Assembly (NCBI RefSeq): GCF_040412425.1 | Contig: NC_089753.1 | Coordinates: 34,491,413 to 34,555,412 of the forward strand | Reading direction: 5' to 3' | Length of the DNA stretch: 64,000 nt | Source: Macrobrachium rosenbergii | Lineage: Eukaryota > Arthropoda > Malacostraca > Decapoda > Palaemonidae | Shown: in pieces, positions 9,842 through 21,949 of the stretch | How the letters are laid out: each line of letters begins with the position of its first letter | How positions within the stretch are numbered: position 1 is the first letter of the stretch | Translations under genes and position numbers: made by a program | The notes under the pieces: generated by a model | Database searches by the model: none | Told to the model about the DNA's origin: nothing | What the model saw: the letters and a program-made list of their open reading frames with translations, nothing else

Positions 9842-11484
9842 CTAGAGAGAAATTGTAACCCTGTTAAATTGTACTCGTACTGTAGGCAGTCACTGAAAAA
9901 TGTCATGATTTGTTAGAGAACTCTCTTCAATATCCCATCTTTCTCAAGTCATTTTAATCTGAAATATGCAAGTCTTTAGGAAATAAGAGAAAATCAAAAT
10001 AACGTTGGGTTTCTATTTGGAATAATTTATACAATGGTAATTGTAATGCCAAAACAAAGTAACCAATCAAATGGGCAATACATTTATAATATACTAGCAT
10101 GGAGCACTTTAACACTAATTTTATTGTAAAGGTTACTTGCTTAGGCAAGACCAAACTTTTTATGTAACCCAGACCCTCAGACAAGGAAAACAATGGGAAA
10201 AAACTACACAATTTCTCATCAGATACACAACAATGTATTTTAACAAGGTTCATGCATTTCAGACTTGTTGCAAACCACTCATTTCCGCGATTCTCGAGCC
10301 CCAACAAAAATGTGGTAACCCAATGGGTTCCGGAAATTGGAGTTATTACATGTGGTAACAAAATGCATGAACCACAGGATAAGCAGTCAGAAAGATAAAA
10401 TAGCATTTTGTATTTTTACTAGGTTTACATTGGCATGAAGTATTTTTCAGAGGAAGCTGGAGACTGTCATTGAAACTTGGTAACAACTGATGGGAGGTAT
10501 GGGAGCCAGTACAATTTTCCATTGGCATCCTGGACTAGGGGGGTTGGGGGGGATTGGTTGAGGTGGGAATCTTGCTAGGCTCGGGTTTGTATACCTAGGG
10601 AAAATACAAATTACCCATAATGTTTGAGGTTTGTTTCTACGGAGATACAAACTTAGAAACTCTTCTTGGGAGGACATTCTCAACTGACTGGAGAGTTTAA
10701 TTTCGCCTGGAAAAGTCTGATTTCTAAGTTATGACAATGAGCAGAAGACCAGTGACTCAAGCTACCACTTATACAGTCTGTCGTAGGGATGCGAGATTGA
10801 TAGGGCCCTTAGCCAGAGTGAGAAATGTCTGTACTTTCACTCCAGGGAAACTTGAGAACCAATCGTTGCGCTTATAGAAAGATTAGTATGATCGGAAGGC
10901 AGCTGACAGGTCAATTATAGCTTGGCTAACCCCTCACCCTCTAGATAAAGAAAGGGGTTTAGGTCACGCCCCTGCTTAACTTAGTGTTTAGGTTAGGTGA
11001 AGGGGTTCAGGAGGAATGCTCCTCCCCCCCCAACCCAGGGAAGGACCTGGTGCCCTATGTAAGGTTAGATAGGCCCTCTTATTCCACTAGTATGTTTTCA
11101 CGTCCCCAAAAACCCTACTAGCCCACTGTGGCCCCCCATTAACGTAGGACATAATAGCGGTTCTAGTTACTCTAAAACTACTCCTTTAGTAACAAAATGA
11201 ACGTTAAACTTCAAAGCACTCATTAAAACATTGGTAATCATATTTTCAACTCTTGGAAACTGGTTGAAAGGATAGTGATACTCAAAACCTACGCGATTGG
11301 CAGTTTTTTGAGGTGAGGCCACAAAATGTATCTGGCATTTCACTCTTAATACCACAACTCTGTATTGGATTACACTGTTCACTTCGTCTCCCTAATATAC
11401 TTATGAAAACTGTACTAAAATCTATTGCAAATCTATTTAGATATTTACCGTATGTTACGTTTTAACATTCATTCCTGGTTAAAG
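9842..11484. other. gene A 5' flank or first intron; no exon identified
   Basis: AT-rich non-coding sequence. The splice acceptor at 9842 implies that it is at least partly intron. A G-run (10538-10560) is the only notable composition feature. Confidence 0.45.
10538..10560 (+). other. G-run, possible quadruplex
   Basis: GGGGGG-TT-GGGGGGG followed by GG-rich sequence. It could fold as a G-quadruplex, but only two long runs are adjacent. Confidence 0.35.
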
Positions 11485-11735
11485 TTAAGTATACCTTAGT
11501 TTAACCAGACCACTGAGCTGATTAACAGCTCTCCTAGGGCTGACCCGAAGGATTAGACTTATTTTACGTGGCTAAGAACCAATTGGTTACCCAGCAACGG
11601 GACCTACAGCTTATTGTGGAATCCGAACCACATTATACCGAAAAAATGAATTTCTCTCAAGAAATAAATTCCTGTAATTCATCATTGGCCGGTCGGAGAC
11701 TCAAACTCGGGCCTAGCAGGGTGCTAGCGCTGATA
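11485..11735 (-). mobile_element. SINE-2 copy
   Basis: A minus-strand copy. The 3' end TAAGTATACCTTAGTTTAACCAG is followed by the body and a B-box-like GAGTTTGAGTCTCCG. The tRNA-like 5' end is degraded beyond about 11735. Confidence 0.8.
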
Positions 11736-12111
11736 CTATTTGCGTCACTCATGGGAACGTATTTGAGTATTAAAGTGTAAATTAAACAAGAATAGGTCGA
11801 GAGTGAAAAAACGTTGGTAATTAAAAATGTTAAAATTTAAGATTATGCACTTTTGGGCGAATTGGTTTCCTTGTTGACTAAGCATTCCTGGAGAGGCTAA
11901 CAATCTCTGGCCAAATTTTCCAAGACGTTTCTTTGCTTATTTACAAAAATATTTTTTTGCTTTCAGGCAAGACTAAAAAGTCGACATCCTACGCACCAAT
12001 TTAAAGTCGCAAGGTATACAGTTTGCTTGGAGTTCTAAAAATTTATTAAGCAAGACCTACTATTGCGCCTATTTTAGAATACGTAGTTTTTCTCAAATGT
12101 TTGTTTCAACC

Positions 12112-12228
12112 GGTCCTGGTCGTTACGGCCGTAAGTCTAATTAGGCCGTAGCATCCAAAACAGCGGTAAGACGTTATGTTTATGGTATTTACCGTTATGT
12201 TTATGGGGTTTACCGTCATTAACTTTTA
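12112..12228. repeat. dispersed repeat, copy 1 (pair with 23132)
   Basis: It shares TCCTGGTC and AAGACGTTATGTTTATGG, then TATTTACCGTTATGTTTATGG and TTACCGTCATTA, with 23132-23240. A second GGTCCTGGTCGTTTCGGCCG block at about 12303 suggests a larger unit. Family unknown. Confidence 0.7.
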
Positions 12229-12819
12229 AAAGCAAGCCCCCAAAGAACAATGTATGCATATCAAAACGGAAAACAGTTACAAATTTCATTCCAAAAGTTC
12301 TCCGGTCCTGGTCGTTTCGGCCGAAAGTCATATGAAATTTAACCAGTTTAACAAACGGAATTTTGGTAAACGGATTTTTAGCACCAATCCAACAAGAGCG
12401 ACGTGTTCAGCATTCCACACAACCACCAGTGAAAACACACCATTACCTTTAAAAGAAGTCAGTGGCAGACCTTCGACTTGCTTCAAAAACGGGTTCAATT
12501 CAAATGACAAGGCGACTGTCCGCGAGGGGAAAACAAATCAAGGACCCCAGAATGCCGGAAAGCCCCTATAGTTAACCAGCAATCCTTGGAATATATTCCC
12601 TAGTTATTTAAATGATTCGAAAACTAAATCTCCTCTTTCTTCATATTACTGGCAGGCTAAACATACATTCAGGAAGTTCAACAGGAACTTTTACACTCTT
12701 CACATGAAATGATGTAGCTTCGCTGGCAATTTGTCAAGGGGCAGGATTTCAATCAGATTTCCTAGGTACATTTACAGGTAATTGTCGAATTTCTCATCTG
12801 ACCGACTAGACACGTTGTG

Positions 12820-12820
12820 G

Positions 12821-12883
<63 letters not shown>

Positions 12884-12937
12884 GCTGCTAAGAAATTCAC
12901 ATTCTCTTGGAAGACAATTGTGTTATAAAAATCCACA

Positions 12938-12997
<60 letters not shown>

Positions 12998-13094
12998 GCT
13001 AAGATATTCACAATCTCGTGAAAAACAATCCGTAATAAAAATCCACAATTATTATATATTAAATATATTACTATATAATTGTGGATTATTATTA

Positions 13095-13140
<46 letters not shown>

Positions 13141-13141
13141 C
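12820..13141. repeat. (TTA)n blocks alternating with a 50-60-bp cassette
   Basis: Three ATT/TTA trinucleotide blocks (about 12820-12884, 12940-12998, 13084-13141) are separated by two related cassettes that begin GCTAAGAAATTCACA or GCTAAGATATTCACA and end AAAAATCCACA. The last cassette is followed by an inverted CCACAATTATTAT / ATAATTGTGG pair. Confidence 0.85.
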
Positions 13142-13823
13142 TTCCGTTTGGTCTTTATTTCTGTGACAATGAATTGATGCATAATTTTTTTTTTTAATAC
13201 CAACCCCCACATCCCGCAAGGTATAGAAGTACTGCAGGTACTATCAGCAGTGTTTTTTTTTCTTTTCTTTTTTGTGTAGTGCCCCTTTGGTCATTGCTTT
13301 CTGCCTTTTACTTTTCGTGTGTTTCTTTTGGTTTCCTCCCACCTACTGTAGCTGTCCAACTTCTTTAACTCTGTTCTATAACAGATTTCCCTATGATTGG
13401 AGAATAATTCCTTCTATCCAGGCCAGTGTGTCAAGAAAGGAGACCCATTTTGTCAAGCGCCAGTCTTGTTTTAGGAGCTGACGGTAAATAGCTACAGCCG
13501 ATATCACTGAAACTATTGTGGATGCTGAGCACCATATATGAGCAGGCAATAACGATAAACTTCTATGATATCAGCTAAGGAATTTTATCGTCACCTACAA
13601 AAATCTCGTTATACTGCATGTAAAAATATCTCCATGGGCTTGACAGAAATGAAGTAATTATTATTTGAAAAGGAATGTATATTTATAAATTAAATTTAGC
13701 AAAATTTGTTTAGGAAATACCTTAGCATTAATGTTTTTTTCTGCCTCACCTGACAGACTTTCTTAACCGCTTTCGGCATCACCGGCCGTGACAGTTTTGA
13801 TTGTGGCTCAGTGTGGGGCAAAG

Positions 13824-14103
13824 TTATGTATACCTTAGTTTAACCAGACCACTGAGCTGATTAACAGCTCTCCTAGGGCTGGCCCGAAGGATTAGACTTA
13901 TTTTACGTGGCTAAGAACCAGTTGGTTACTTAACAATGGGACCTACAGCTTATTGTGGAATCCGAACCACATTATACCGAGAAATGAATTTCTATCACCA
14001 GAAATAAATTTCTCTAATTCTTCATTGGCCGGTCGGAGACTCGAACTCGGGCCTAGCAGAGTGCTAGCTGAGAACTATACCGACTCGTCCAACGAGGAAC
14101 TCA
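13824..14103 (-). mobile_element. SINE-2 full copy with target duplication
   Basis: A complete 280-bp minus-strand copy. AGTGTGGGGCAAAG (13810-13823) before it and AGTGTTGGGCAAAG (14104-14117) after it form a 14-bp target-site duplication with one mismatch. The tRNA-like head on the minus strand reads TTGGACGAGTCGGTATAG (A box) and CGAGTTCGAGTCTCC (B box). Confidence 0.88.
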
Positions 14104-14117
14104 AGTGTTGGGCAAAG

Positions 14118-16152
14118 CTTCCTATTTGATAGTGGAGTAATGTGAATGTAACCGCCGTGAAGTTGTATGCAATGGTGCATACGTAGTTAGGAACGCTGCT
14201 TTAAGATCATATACCTTTATATCATCAAACCCGACTAAAAGAGTGGTAAGCGTAGTTTTCATATTTATAATACAATTAGTACAGCAAGCAGATGGTCGTT
14301 AATGTGAAGAAATTGTCAATTTATCACGATGACGTAAAATGAAAATTCTGAAAACTCCATTATATGGAGTAACTCTGTCCCATCTTTGGTTAATTAGCTG
14401 GAATCCCATCGCCTTTTAGTTCCAAAATTTTTATACATACACTAACATGTATTTATAGAAAGCTGTCATAGCTTTTCAAGGTCACGGTAAACGTACTTTT
14501 CATGTTTTTTGGAAAATAAAAAGTCGTCAGCTGACGTTCCTGTTAACACCATTCATTTTGAGCTTCTGAATTTTCTGGTCACTTCAGGAATGCTAAAAAT
14601 TGCACGTCAACCTGGTCAGTCGAGTGGAGAAAAGCAACGGTACCTCCCACATCTCAGTGTATTTTATGGTGTTCACATTCACATAGCCTTATACTTTATG
14701 AGAGGGGAAACCAAAGTGATGGAATGATTTACGAAATTTAAGTTGTCATGCCAAGCACTGGCTGTTCTAAAGTCTGGCCAATTGCTTAAAACAGTATTGT
14801 AACTGCACAGTCTGTGCGAACAGGTCCTGATAAGAAACAGTGTCCGGACATTGCAGACTAATTTTTATGCTGCTTTTGTGTTAACTTTAGGAAAATTGGT
14901 TAATAAGAGATTTGTAACGATTTTTCAAGGACATATATACATTTATATATATAAATACATATGATACATGTGTGTGCATGTGATCTCATTCAGTGTCAAG
15001 CACGTTCAAGTAAGCAGTAATAGAAAAAGCATAGTTTGATTTTTCATGAGCCTAGACTTAGCATGCCTGCTGTTCTACAGAGCAGTTTTGTGAGAACCAT
15101 CCTTGGTCCTAAGTGGTGATGTAGTATGCAGATTGCGATTATTTGGTCTCTGGTACCACACTATATTTCCAGTCCCAGTTTTCTGAACATGATTACTATA
15201 TAGTCATCAGACTGGACTCAATGGCTACATCTAGGCTAATATTGATTAGGCTATCCATTATCATGCTATATTTTTGCTCACGACTCCTCAAGCGCTAACA
15301 GCTGTCTAATATGAAACATTGACAACAATAACGCTACCCATAGCCTGAAAATTTCTTTTGGCGTCCAGGGCTGTCCGAGCTTTTTTTTTGGGGGGGTGGG
15401 TGTGGTTTAGGTTAACTACATCTACAAAGGTGATTGTACTAATGTGAAATAACATCAAGGCTTTGCTCCAGTATATTTAACTTTATTGTAGGTTTTGACG
15501 ACATCCTAAGATCTTTATCTTCCCGACTAGTTTCGAAGTGGTTATTTTCTCTAGCCAGAAATTTTGATTTATCTCATCAACTTTAATTATTTAGTCACCT
15601 TCCATGAGCTATAGTTAGGATTTACTTTTGCCCTGGTGTCTGTGCCTCTGAGCTTTCCCAAGTGGTTTTCAAGGTTATCACCATACAAAATATGGAGCCC
15701 TATGTCAGTAACAATTTTGATTTCCATGACATAGTTATGCATTCATTTAAAGCTTATGTGTATAGACTTTCCTTTTTCCCGATAGGGTTAGCAAATTGTC
15801 AGGTTGTTACCAAGAGGTTAATTCAATTCCCCAATTTTTTGAAGGTCAACATTATTTGGGTTATTACCAAGAGGTTACTTAAATAATTCCAGTTTTCCAA
15901 CTTCAGTAAAGAATAATGTTGAGTAAAATATTGCTCTCAAATGCCGCCTCGTCATGTAAGCAAGCAAAAAAGGGCAATCATGTTTTTCCTAAGCCTAAGA
16001 TTTGGCTTTTAAATCACTGAAATATTCAAAGACTGTGTATCGAATAAATTTAAGGACTAATTTTGTCAGTTGTCTGCACCTTTAACAGTAGTTGCTGCTG
16101 TAGTTCCTAGCCAGCTAGGCTATTTAGATTCATCCTTATTTTGAGAGAGGCA
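14118..16152. other. no gene or repeat recognised
   Basis: AT-rich intergenic sequence. It has only short open frames without recognisable similarity, and a poly-T/poly-G junction near 15380-15400. Confidence 0.4.
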
Positions 16153-16465
16153 ACTCCCCGCTTGGGGGGAAATGCCGTCAATGCATCGCACGAGGTGTAC
16201 TGTAGGCATTACTAAAGGTTCTTTGCAGCGTCCCTTCGGCCCCTAGCTGCAACTCCTTTCATTCCTTTTACTGTACCTCCATTCATATCTCTCTTCCAAC
16301 TCGCTATCTACCCCTCGCTGCATAAATATTTCATAGTGCAACTGCGAGGTTTTCCTCCTGTTACACCTTTCAAACCTTTTACTGTCAATTTCCGTTTCAG
16401 CGCTGAATGACCTCGTAGGTCCCAGCGCTTGGCCTTTGGCCTAAATTCTATATTAAATTAAATTC
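16153..16465 (+). mobile_element. SINE-1 copy
   Basis: A near full-length plus-strand copy, from the CGCTTGGGGGGAAATGCCGTC head through GGTTCTTTGCAGCGTCCC to CTAAATTCTATATTAAATTAAATTC. The 3' tail is short pentamer-like repeats. Confidence 0.85.
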
Positions 16466-16540
16466 CGTAGCAACAACACAGGCAACATTCCAAACAATTA
16501 AGATCAATGTAGTAACCTTAATGATAGGAATGATTTGCTG

Positions 16541-16660
16541 ATTGAATTGAATTGAATATAGAATTTAGGCCGAATGCCAAGCACTAGGACTAATGAGGAC
16601 ATTCAGCGCTGAAACGGAAATTGACAGTAAAAGGTTTGAAAGGTGTAACAGGAGGAAACC
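16541..16660 (-). mobile_element. SINE-1 copy, 5' truncated
   Basis: Minus strand. Only the last ~120 bp are present, from the tail (ATTCAATTCAATTCAATC) to TCCTCCTGTTACACC. 5' truncation fits target-primed reverse transcription. Confidence 0.8.
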
Positions 16661-17290
16661 CACGCGATTATGATTTGCCTATTGTCTACTGAATTTTACA
16701 ATGTCCAGCCTTTTTGTCTTGAGACAGCTGTTTTTGATAACTTTATCCGCTCACCAAAGGCTAATAGCCCCTTCTTGACAACTTTGACTAAGGGAAATGA
16801 TAGGCCGTGTAGACAAGATGAAATTTAGTTTTTCCTGCTCATAATATAAAACTAATGCACAAATTTAAATTTTACAATAAATTTTCATAGAGGGCAGCTA
16901 AAAACAATATTAAAAAATCTGAAAACCTCAGTTGAGGCAAAGCTACCGTTCCCTGTTGGATATTGAGAAATTTCTATAGTCACTGGACCCAGTTATTTAA
17001 AAACACAGTAATGCTACAGCACATGAAAAAGATAATTTTATAATTAATACAGTTGACAGGTAGTATGTTTGCTAAAATAGACCTTGATATCGTAATAGTT
17101 ATCTTTAGCTAAAGTTTAATTTGGTTTTAAATAAGTATTAAAAATATAAAAATCTTGTATTTTAACTAGCATTTTATAATAGTCCATTACACATCCATGC
17201 AGTTCACAGTATCACACCACCATTTTCAGCGGCTTATGACAGTTTGCATAAATATTTAAGCTGTTTTTTTTTTTTTAACAAAAAATGCTA

Positions 17291-17296
17291 TTTATT
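17291..17296 (-). terminator. possible poly(A) signal of gene B
   Basis: AATAAA on the minus strand, about 170 nt after the gene B stop. It is the best-placed hexamer. Confidence 0.45.
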
Positions 17297-17464
17297 TACA
17301 CGCAGTTTTAAATTTGAGGTAGAACAGAGGTCTTCATTTGTAGCCTCTTCAAAATCATTTAGAGGTTGTCTGTTGAGTTGATTTCCTCATCTACCTTTCA
17401 CTGCAGATTGACTTTGTGCACCATCTCAGTTACCATTCTGTCATTAGAACCTGACCCAGCTTTA

Positions 17465-18271
17465 TCAGTCCCAGAACTCCTCGTCAATGTCACCCATCTC
17501 CAAATAGGACTCTGTCACCGACAGGGGCGACGGACATAGAACCCACGTTGCACGATCTCCAGACCTATACTTCTGACACATGCCTTCCTCACCACCATTC
17601 GCCAGGACGTGAGACACTGGCAGCATGTCCATCCTCGTGAAAACCTTCTTGAAGAAACCCTCATCAAACTTGAAGAAGACCTCCACCTCGTGTTCAACTG
17701 GATGGCGCTCACGGGAACAAAAAGCTCTGATGAACCGCGGGAACTTGTGGGAGATGCTGCCTTCCGCCATGTCCTTCACCACGAACCAAGGCCCACCGGG
17801 GTTGTAGAGCTCGAAGCCCGCCCATATGCCGGGGATATCTTGGTCTGTTTTCTTAACCATGACGAGACGACTGACGCACCTTGTTGGCGACTGGAAAACT
17901 TCCGCCAGGTACATTCTGAACCGACCTGTTAACAGGTAGTAGACTACAAGTCTGTGCAGAGTTATGTCCAGACTTGCGCACCCATATTTACTGTGGCCGT
18001 GGGGTGGGCGCGTCCGAAACCAGGCGCCGTTCATCCCTCTCAGACTGGTGCTGTCCATCTCTGCCTCTATGGGTTTCGGAAGCAGACTTTTGGCCTTCCT
18101 CATTTCACGGTACTCGTCGATGTGAACGATATGCGAAATGAAGTAGTTCTCCTCATAATCGTCTTGTGTGAAATCTATGCTGTAAGCATTCTGAGGGACC
18201 CACATACAAGACTTTTCTTCTTGGTTTTGTAGGATTAGGTTATCGAGCCGAACGTCATACGACTCGTGCGC
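17465..18271 (-). CDS. gene B terminal exon (conserved C-terminal domain)
   Basis: The acceptor CACTACTTTTCCAG lies just above 18271, and the stop is TGA at 17465-17467. 268 codons are open from AHESYDVRLDN. The region is GC-richer than its surroundings, as expected for constrained coding sequence in an AT-rich genome. The domain aligns with the last exon of gene A along most of its length. Confidence 0.88.
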   Translation of the reverse strand, partial: AHESYDVRLDNLILQNQEEKSCMWVPQNAYSIDFTQDDYEENYFISHIVHIDEYREMRKAKSLLPKPIEAEMDSTSLRGMNGAWFRTRPPHGHSKYGCASLDITLHRLVVYYLLTGRFRMYLAEVFQSPTRCVSRLVMVKKTDQDIPGIWAGFELYNPGGPWFVVKDMAEGSISHKFPRFIRAFCSRERHPVEHEVEVFFKFDEGFFKKVFTRMDMLPVSHVLANGGEEGMCQKYRSGDRATWVLCPSPLSVTESYLEMGDIDEEFWD

Positions 18272-21200
18272 CTGGAAAAGTAGTGGAACATATTACATTC
18301 AAATTAAGACTTGAAATGAGCCTTCATGATTGTAAACTGAACAAAATTTGTTGAAAATATGTTAAGGAACTTATAGAGAATCAACAAATAAGGAGGTTCC
18401 CACATCTGACCTGTGCACGCGTTAAAAAAATTGCGAGTCCAAGGTAACATTGATATTTCCGAGACACACATGAGTATGTTACCAAAACCAGTAAGGCAGC
18501 ACCCTGGATATTAAAAACTTGGCACATTGTGATAATGACCTTACATAAAATTTGAAAGCTAAAAATTTCATGAAAAAAATATTCCAAATTAATGAGAAAA
18601 TTACTTGAATTTACTCTCTCCTAGGTCAAGTGATTGCCGTGTCATAAATGGATTAGCCATTCTTTAAAGGCTTAGTGTTAATATCAAATCAGAATTTTAA
18701 TTTTTTTAAGTAAACTTAGAATGTTTTGAACCACACCTTGTACTCGACCACATCTGGAATTACGCTTATTTGTGGAACCAAACTCTGGAAATGTTCTCTT
18801 CCTTGTCCCTGCAAGATAAGTTGAACAAATTCAACATTAAGTTGGTTTTCTCGTATGAAAAGGTAAAATTTCAAGAGACCCTATCAGAGAAAATTTAAAT
18901 TTAGTTCATTATGAAAAGAAAATCATTTCAGGAGGCCCTCTTTCCAATATAAACTTCAAAAACAGTTCTAAAACTACGGATAATTGGAGCATTCACGAGA
19001 CTCGGTCAGAAAAATTGTAAATTTCGTCCATAATAAAAAAAATTTCAGGAGATCCTCTTTGAAATTAAACCGCGCTGTCATAAAACTGTAAATAAAAGTA
19101 TTCAGAATAGCTATTCTGTACATAAATAGTGCTAATTAAGATGATTCGCAAGAAACTACTGCAAGCTTGAAGGTGCTTGGCATTTCTGGTGACCAGAACA
19201 TAACACAAAACGTTTCAATACATAATTGCAAAAGCACAGTTCCTTACGTGAAAGTTATTCAGTAGTATCTGTAATATGTCCTCCTTTCCTTCTCCTCCAG
19301 TGCTGTCCTGTAAATTAGTGAGCACAAAAATAGAAGCCTTCTATGTTAATTTACGCCCAAAAATATGGAAAAAGTCCAAACTGGTCTCAGAATGGTCCAA
19401 GCATGTTAGTGCAAGGAGCACATTTTGATGAATGCTCTGAGAGAGAACAAGATCAACTATTATCAGTACTTAAAGTTAAAAGAAACTTTTTTACTAAATT
19501 ACATTTCAACTTCTTAATTAAGAACAGATTCCAAGAGCTTGCTGTAACGGGAACACAGGCAACAGCATTAGGTTAAAAACTTTTTAGGCCCTGGTTAGGG
19601 GACTTCACTACAACTCCCCAACTGGGACAAATTTACCAAGCCAGCTTGAGGGTAAATTTTCCTGCATATTTGATATCAGTTTTTAATATTCAGTCTTTTA
19701 AAGCACTACTTTCTAATCCATTACTGGACTGTGCTTATATCCAGGAGAGGTTGGTTCTGTCATTTTGATGATGTTACTAGCATTCCCTCCAAAGATGCAT
19801 GACCCTAAGGGCCTCTGTGAAATTCCACCACAAGTCTTAGCTGCTCTTGATCTTACACAGAGCTCAGATGATCTCTAGCCTCCCTTTTTGTAATCCTCAT
19901 CCAAGTTGGTCTGAGTCTTCTCAGTTCTGCTGCCTGCAGGAGCCCAGCTGACACTATCGCACACTTCTTTCCCATGGGTTGTAGATTTTACCTTCAAATC
20001 CAGTTTCAATCTATTTGATTTGCAGTGCTGATTCAGCCTGCCCAAATGCTCTAGCAAGAAAATTTAAAGTTATACATTTAAGTAGGTCTATTTCAACTGC
20101 GTAAGAACCGTTCCTTTTCTATTCACAGAAAAGACTAGTTGTGTGTGTACTGTATCTTGTACGATCTGACATTATGTAGAAATTCGGGTTTTACAGCCTC
20201 ACAGTAGAGTTTAAATGAATATTGGGTCTTTGATTAGTACTCACATGTAAATAAATGCTAAAACTTGAGTAGAGTCAGTTTACAATTTCATAAAAAAACC
20301 ATCCATTACCATACCTGCAATACTGTTTGTCTCAAAAGAGCAAAGCACTACCACTGCGGATTAAAAAATTCCACTTGCTTTTAGACACGGGATTGAAATC
20401 CCAAAGTATTTTATGAGATGTTGGATCAAAACCCCAAAACACTTTTAGACAAAGAACTATGACTTTAAATTCCAAATAAAAAGTACTCGAGTTAAACTAT
20501 CGGTAGCTTCTATACTTAGGATTAAATTTCCAAATCTCCTACCGTGTCCCCATTGCTTGCTCCTGCAGAGCCTCCTTCTGAGTGATCCAAGTTTTTCCCC
20601 GATACAGCTTTACCACAGGCACTTTTTGCAAGTTTACCTTTCACAATGATCTGAAAGATTTGAGACGCGAAAGCACCTTTTCGTTAGCTGTCACTCCATC
20701 CACTTCTAAGTGCCAACATGATATTCCAAACTACAGTCATCCATGTTTTTCATAGTGCAGAAACAAATTGTGGGTTGACTCCAAGCAGTCAAGTGTGATG
20801 TTCATCACACAGTCTAAACCAGACTGTTTCAGACATGCCTTTGGAATACTGATAAGAAGAAAAATTGTTGCCAATATGACTGTTCTTAGTTTTCATCATT
20901 TAAAGTTAATGAAATTAAATTCATAATTACTGTATACACATCTCAGCTAAGTTGGGCCCTATTTTTCATACAATTGCACATGAAGGCAAACAGATTCAGT
21001 TATATTTTGACTATATGGGCAATTCTAGGCTCAAAAGACATTGGAGGTATAAAATCCACTAAAGGATATGACTAACCTGAAAGCAAGTATCTTGTAAAGC
21101 ATTTGGGTCTTTTCCGAGGGATAGTGCCTTAAACTCCTCCTCCAGATTATCCTGTAATTAAATATGGAAAGTTTTTCAAATGCTGTCAACCTGCTATACA

Positions 21201-21922
21201 TGCATTTCCAATTACTTTTGAGAATGACTTAAAATTCACTTATACTCATTGCTTACACAGCAATTTTCTTTTAAGGTAGTCAGTGTTAGAAGCAATCCAA
21301 AAGTTCTTGGTGTTAGGGTCAACTTAAAATAGAAAAATAGCATATTCTTCCCACATCAGCCTTCTTAACAAGACTCCAGAAGCCATGTTAAGACAAAGCA
21401 CAACAACAGACAATATTATATACAACCGAAACCATAAAAACTTCATTCAACTAAACTTACAGCAACAGGAGTTGCACCACAGACTGTCCTGCGTTTCAGG
21501 CTGGATTTCAGCCTCTTTTCACTCAAAGTGCAGTTCTCGGGTAAGTACCTGTAGGGTGTACCTGTTAATGGCATAGACCGCGTTGACCGTGAAAGTTTCT
21601 GCTTCTGTCTTTCTTGAGTGTTGCCAGAAGACCTTAGAATAACGGCAGGTTCCACGCTGTTGGCAGCCTTTGTGTTGGCAGCTGCCAAATTGCCCGATGT
21701 TTCCGCATTATCAGCAGGCACTGAACTGTTAGAAGACACTAGATTGACAAGCCCAGTAACATTAGCTGGCATTGTAGTGTCAGTTGTCTGTGGAACTTCG
21801 GATACCCTTGGCATGTCTGCTGCCCTTGCAGCATCAGCTGCCACTGAATCAACCGCTACTGGATTTTCAGTTGGGATTGAATTGTCAGATGACCCTGTTG
21901 TGCTAGTCTCTCCCTGTTCCAT
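17465..21922 (-). CDS. gene B: spliced gene, PHYHIP-C-like paralogue of gene A
   Basis: Six coding exons are predicted: 21922-21461, 21151-21077, 20650-20543, 19307-19248, 18808-18737 and 18271-17465. They give 1584 nt, 527 aa, with all internal junctions phase 0 and AG/GT. The N-terminal ~110 residues are Ala/Ser/Thr/Val-rich with repeated ADxA-type motifs and look disordered. The middle is charged. The last exon holds the conserved domain shared with gene A: MWVPQNAYSID, RGMNGAWF, MYLAEVFQSPTRCVSRLVMV, NPGGPWFVVKD and RHPVEHEVEVFFKFDEGFF. After that it has a private ~45-residue tail ending in acidic residues (MGDIDEEFWD). Near-equal length, same strand, 7.6 kb separation and matching exon phases argue for tandem duplication followed by strong divergence of the 5' exons. 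No enzymatic motif is recognised; a PHYHIP-like C-terminal domain is a tentative reading. Confidence 0.75.
18737..18808 (-). CDS. gene B exon 5
   Basis: The acceptor is CTTATCTTGCAG and the donor TACAAG|GTGTGG. It is 72 nt, phase 0, encoding GQGREHFQSLVPQISVIPDV plus VEYK. It is the counterpart of gene A exon 7. Confidence 0.75.
19248..19307 (-). CDS. gene B exon 4
   Basis: The acceptor is CTAATTTACAG and the donor TTTCAC|GTAAGG. It is 60 nt, phase 0, encoding DSTGGEGKEDILQILLNNFH. Confidence 0.7.
20543..20650 (-). CDS. gene B exon 3
   Basis: The acceptor is CAAATCTTTCAG and the donor GACACG|GTAGGA. It is 108 nt, phase 0, encoding IIVKGKLAKSACGKAVSG through a Gly/Ser/Ala-rich end; likely linker. 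Confidence 0.65.
21077..21151 (-). CDS. gene B exon 2
   Basis: The acceptor is TTTAATTACAG and the donor TTTCAG|GTTAGT. It is 75 nt, phase 0, encoding DNLEEEFKALSLGKDPNALQ and five more residues. It is in the position of gene A exon 2. Confidence 0.7.
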
Positions 21923-21941
21923 TAGGCTAAACCTTAAGTAC
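21461..21941 (-). CDS. gene B first coding exon with 5' UTR
   Basis: The acceptor is a run of T followed by CTAG before 21941. ATG at 21922-21920 starts MEQGETSTTGSSDNSIPTEN, and the coding part is 154 codons to ATPVA before GTAAGT. No in-frame stop separates the ATG from the acceptor, so an upstream start is formally possible. Joining to the candidate exon at 24908-25072 gives an early stop, so the MEQ start is preferred. Confidence 0.7.
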
Positions 21942-21949
21942 CTAGAAAA

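Noticed and set aside
12254..12571. 105-codon plus-strand frame
   Set aside because: No similarity; overlaps a dispersed-repeat region; opposite strand to gene A.
17609..18232. Plus-strand frames of 60-107 codons
   Set aside because: Antisense to the last exon of gene B; GC-rich constrained sequence opens the opposite strand.
19875..20057. Extra exon of gene B with donor TTGAAG|GTAAAA and acceptor TTTGGGCAG
   Set aside because: The only open frame needs a phase that no neighbouring exon supplies; all other gene B introns are phase 0.
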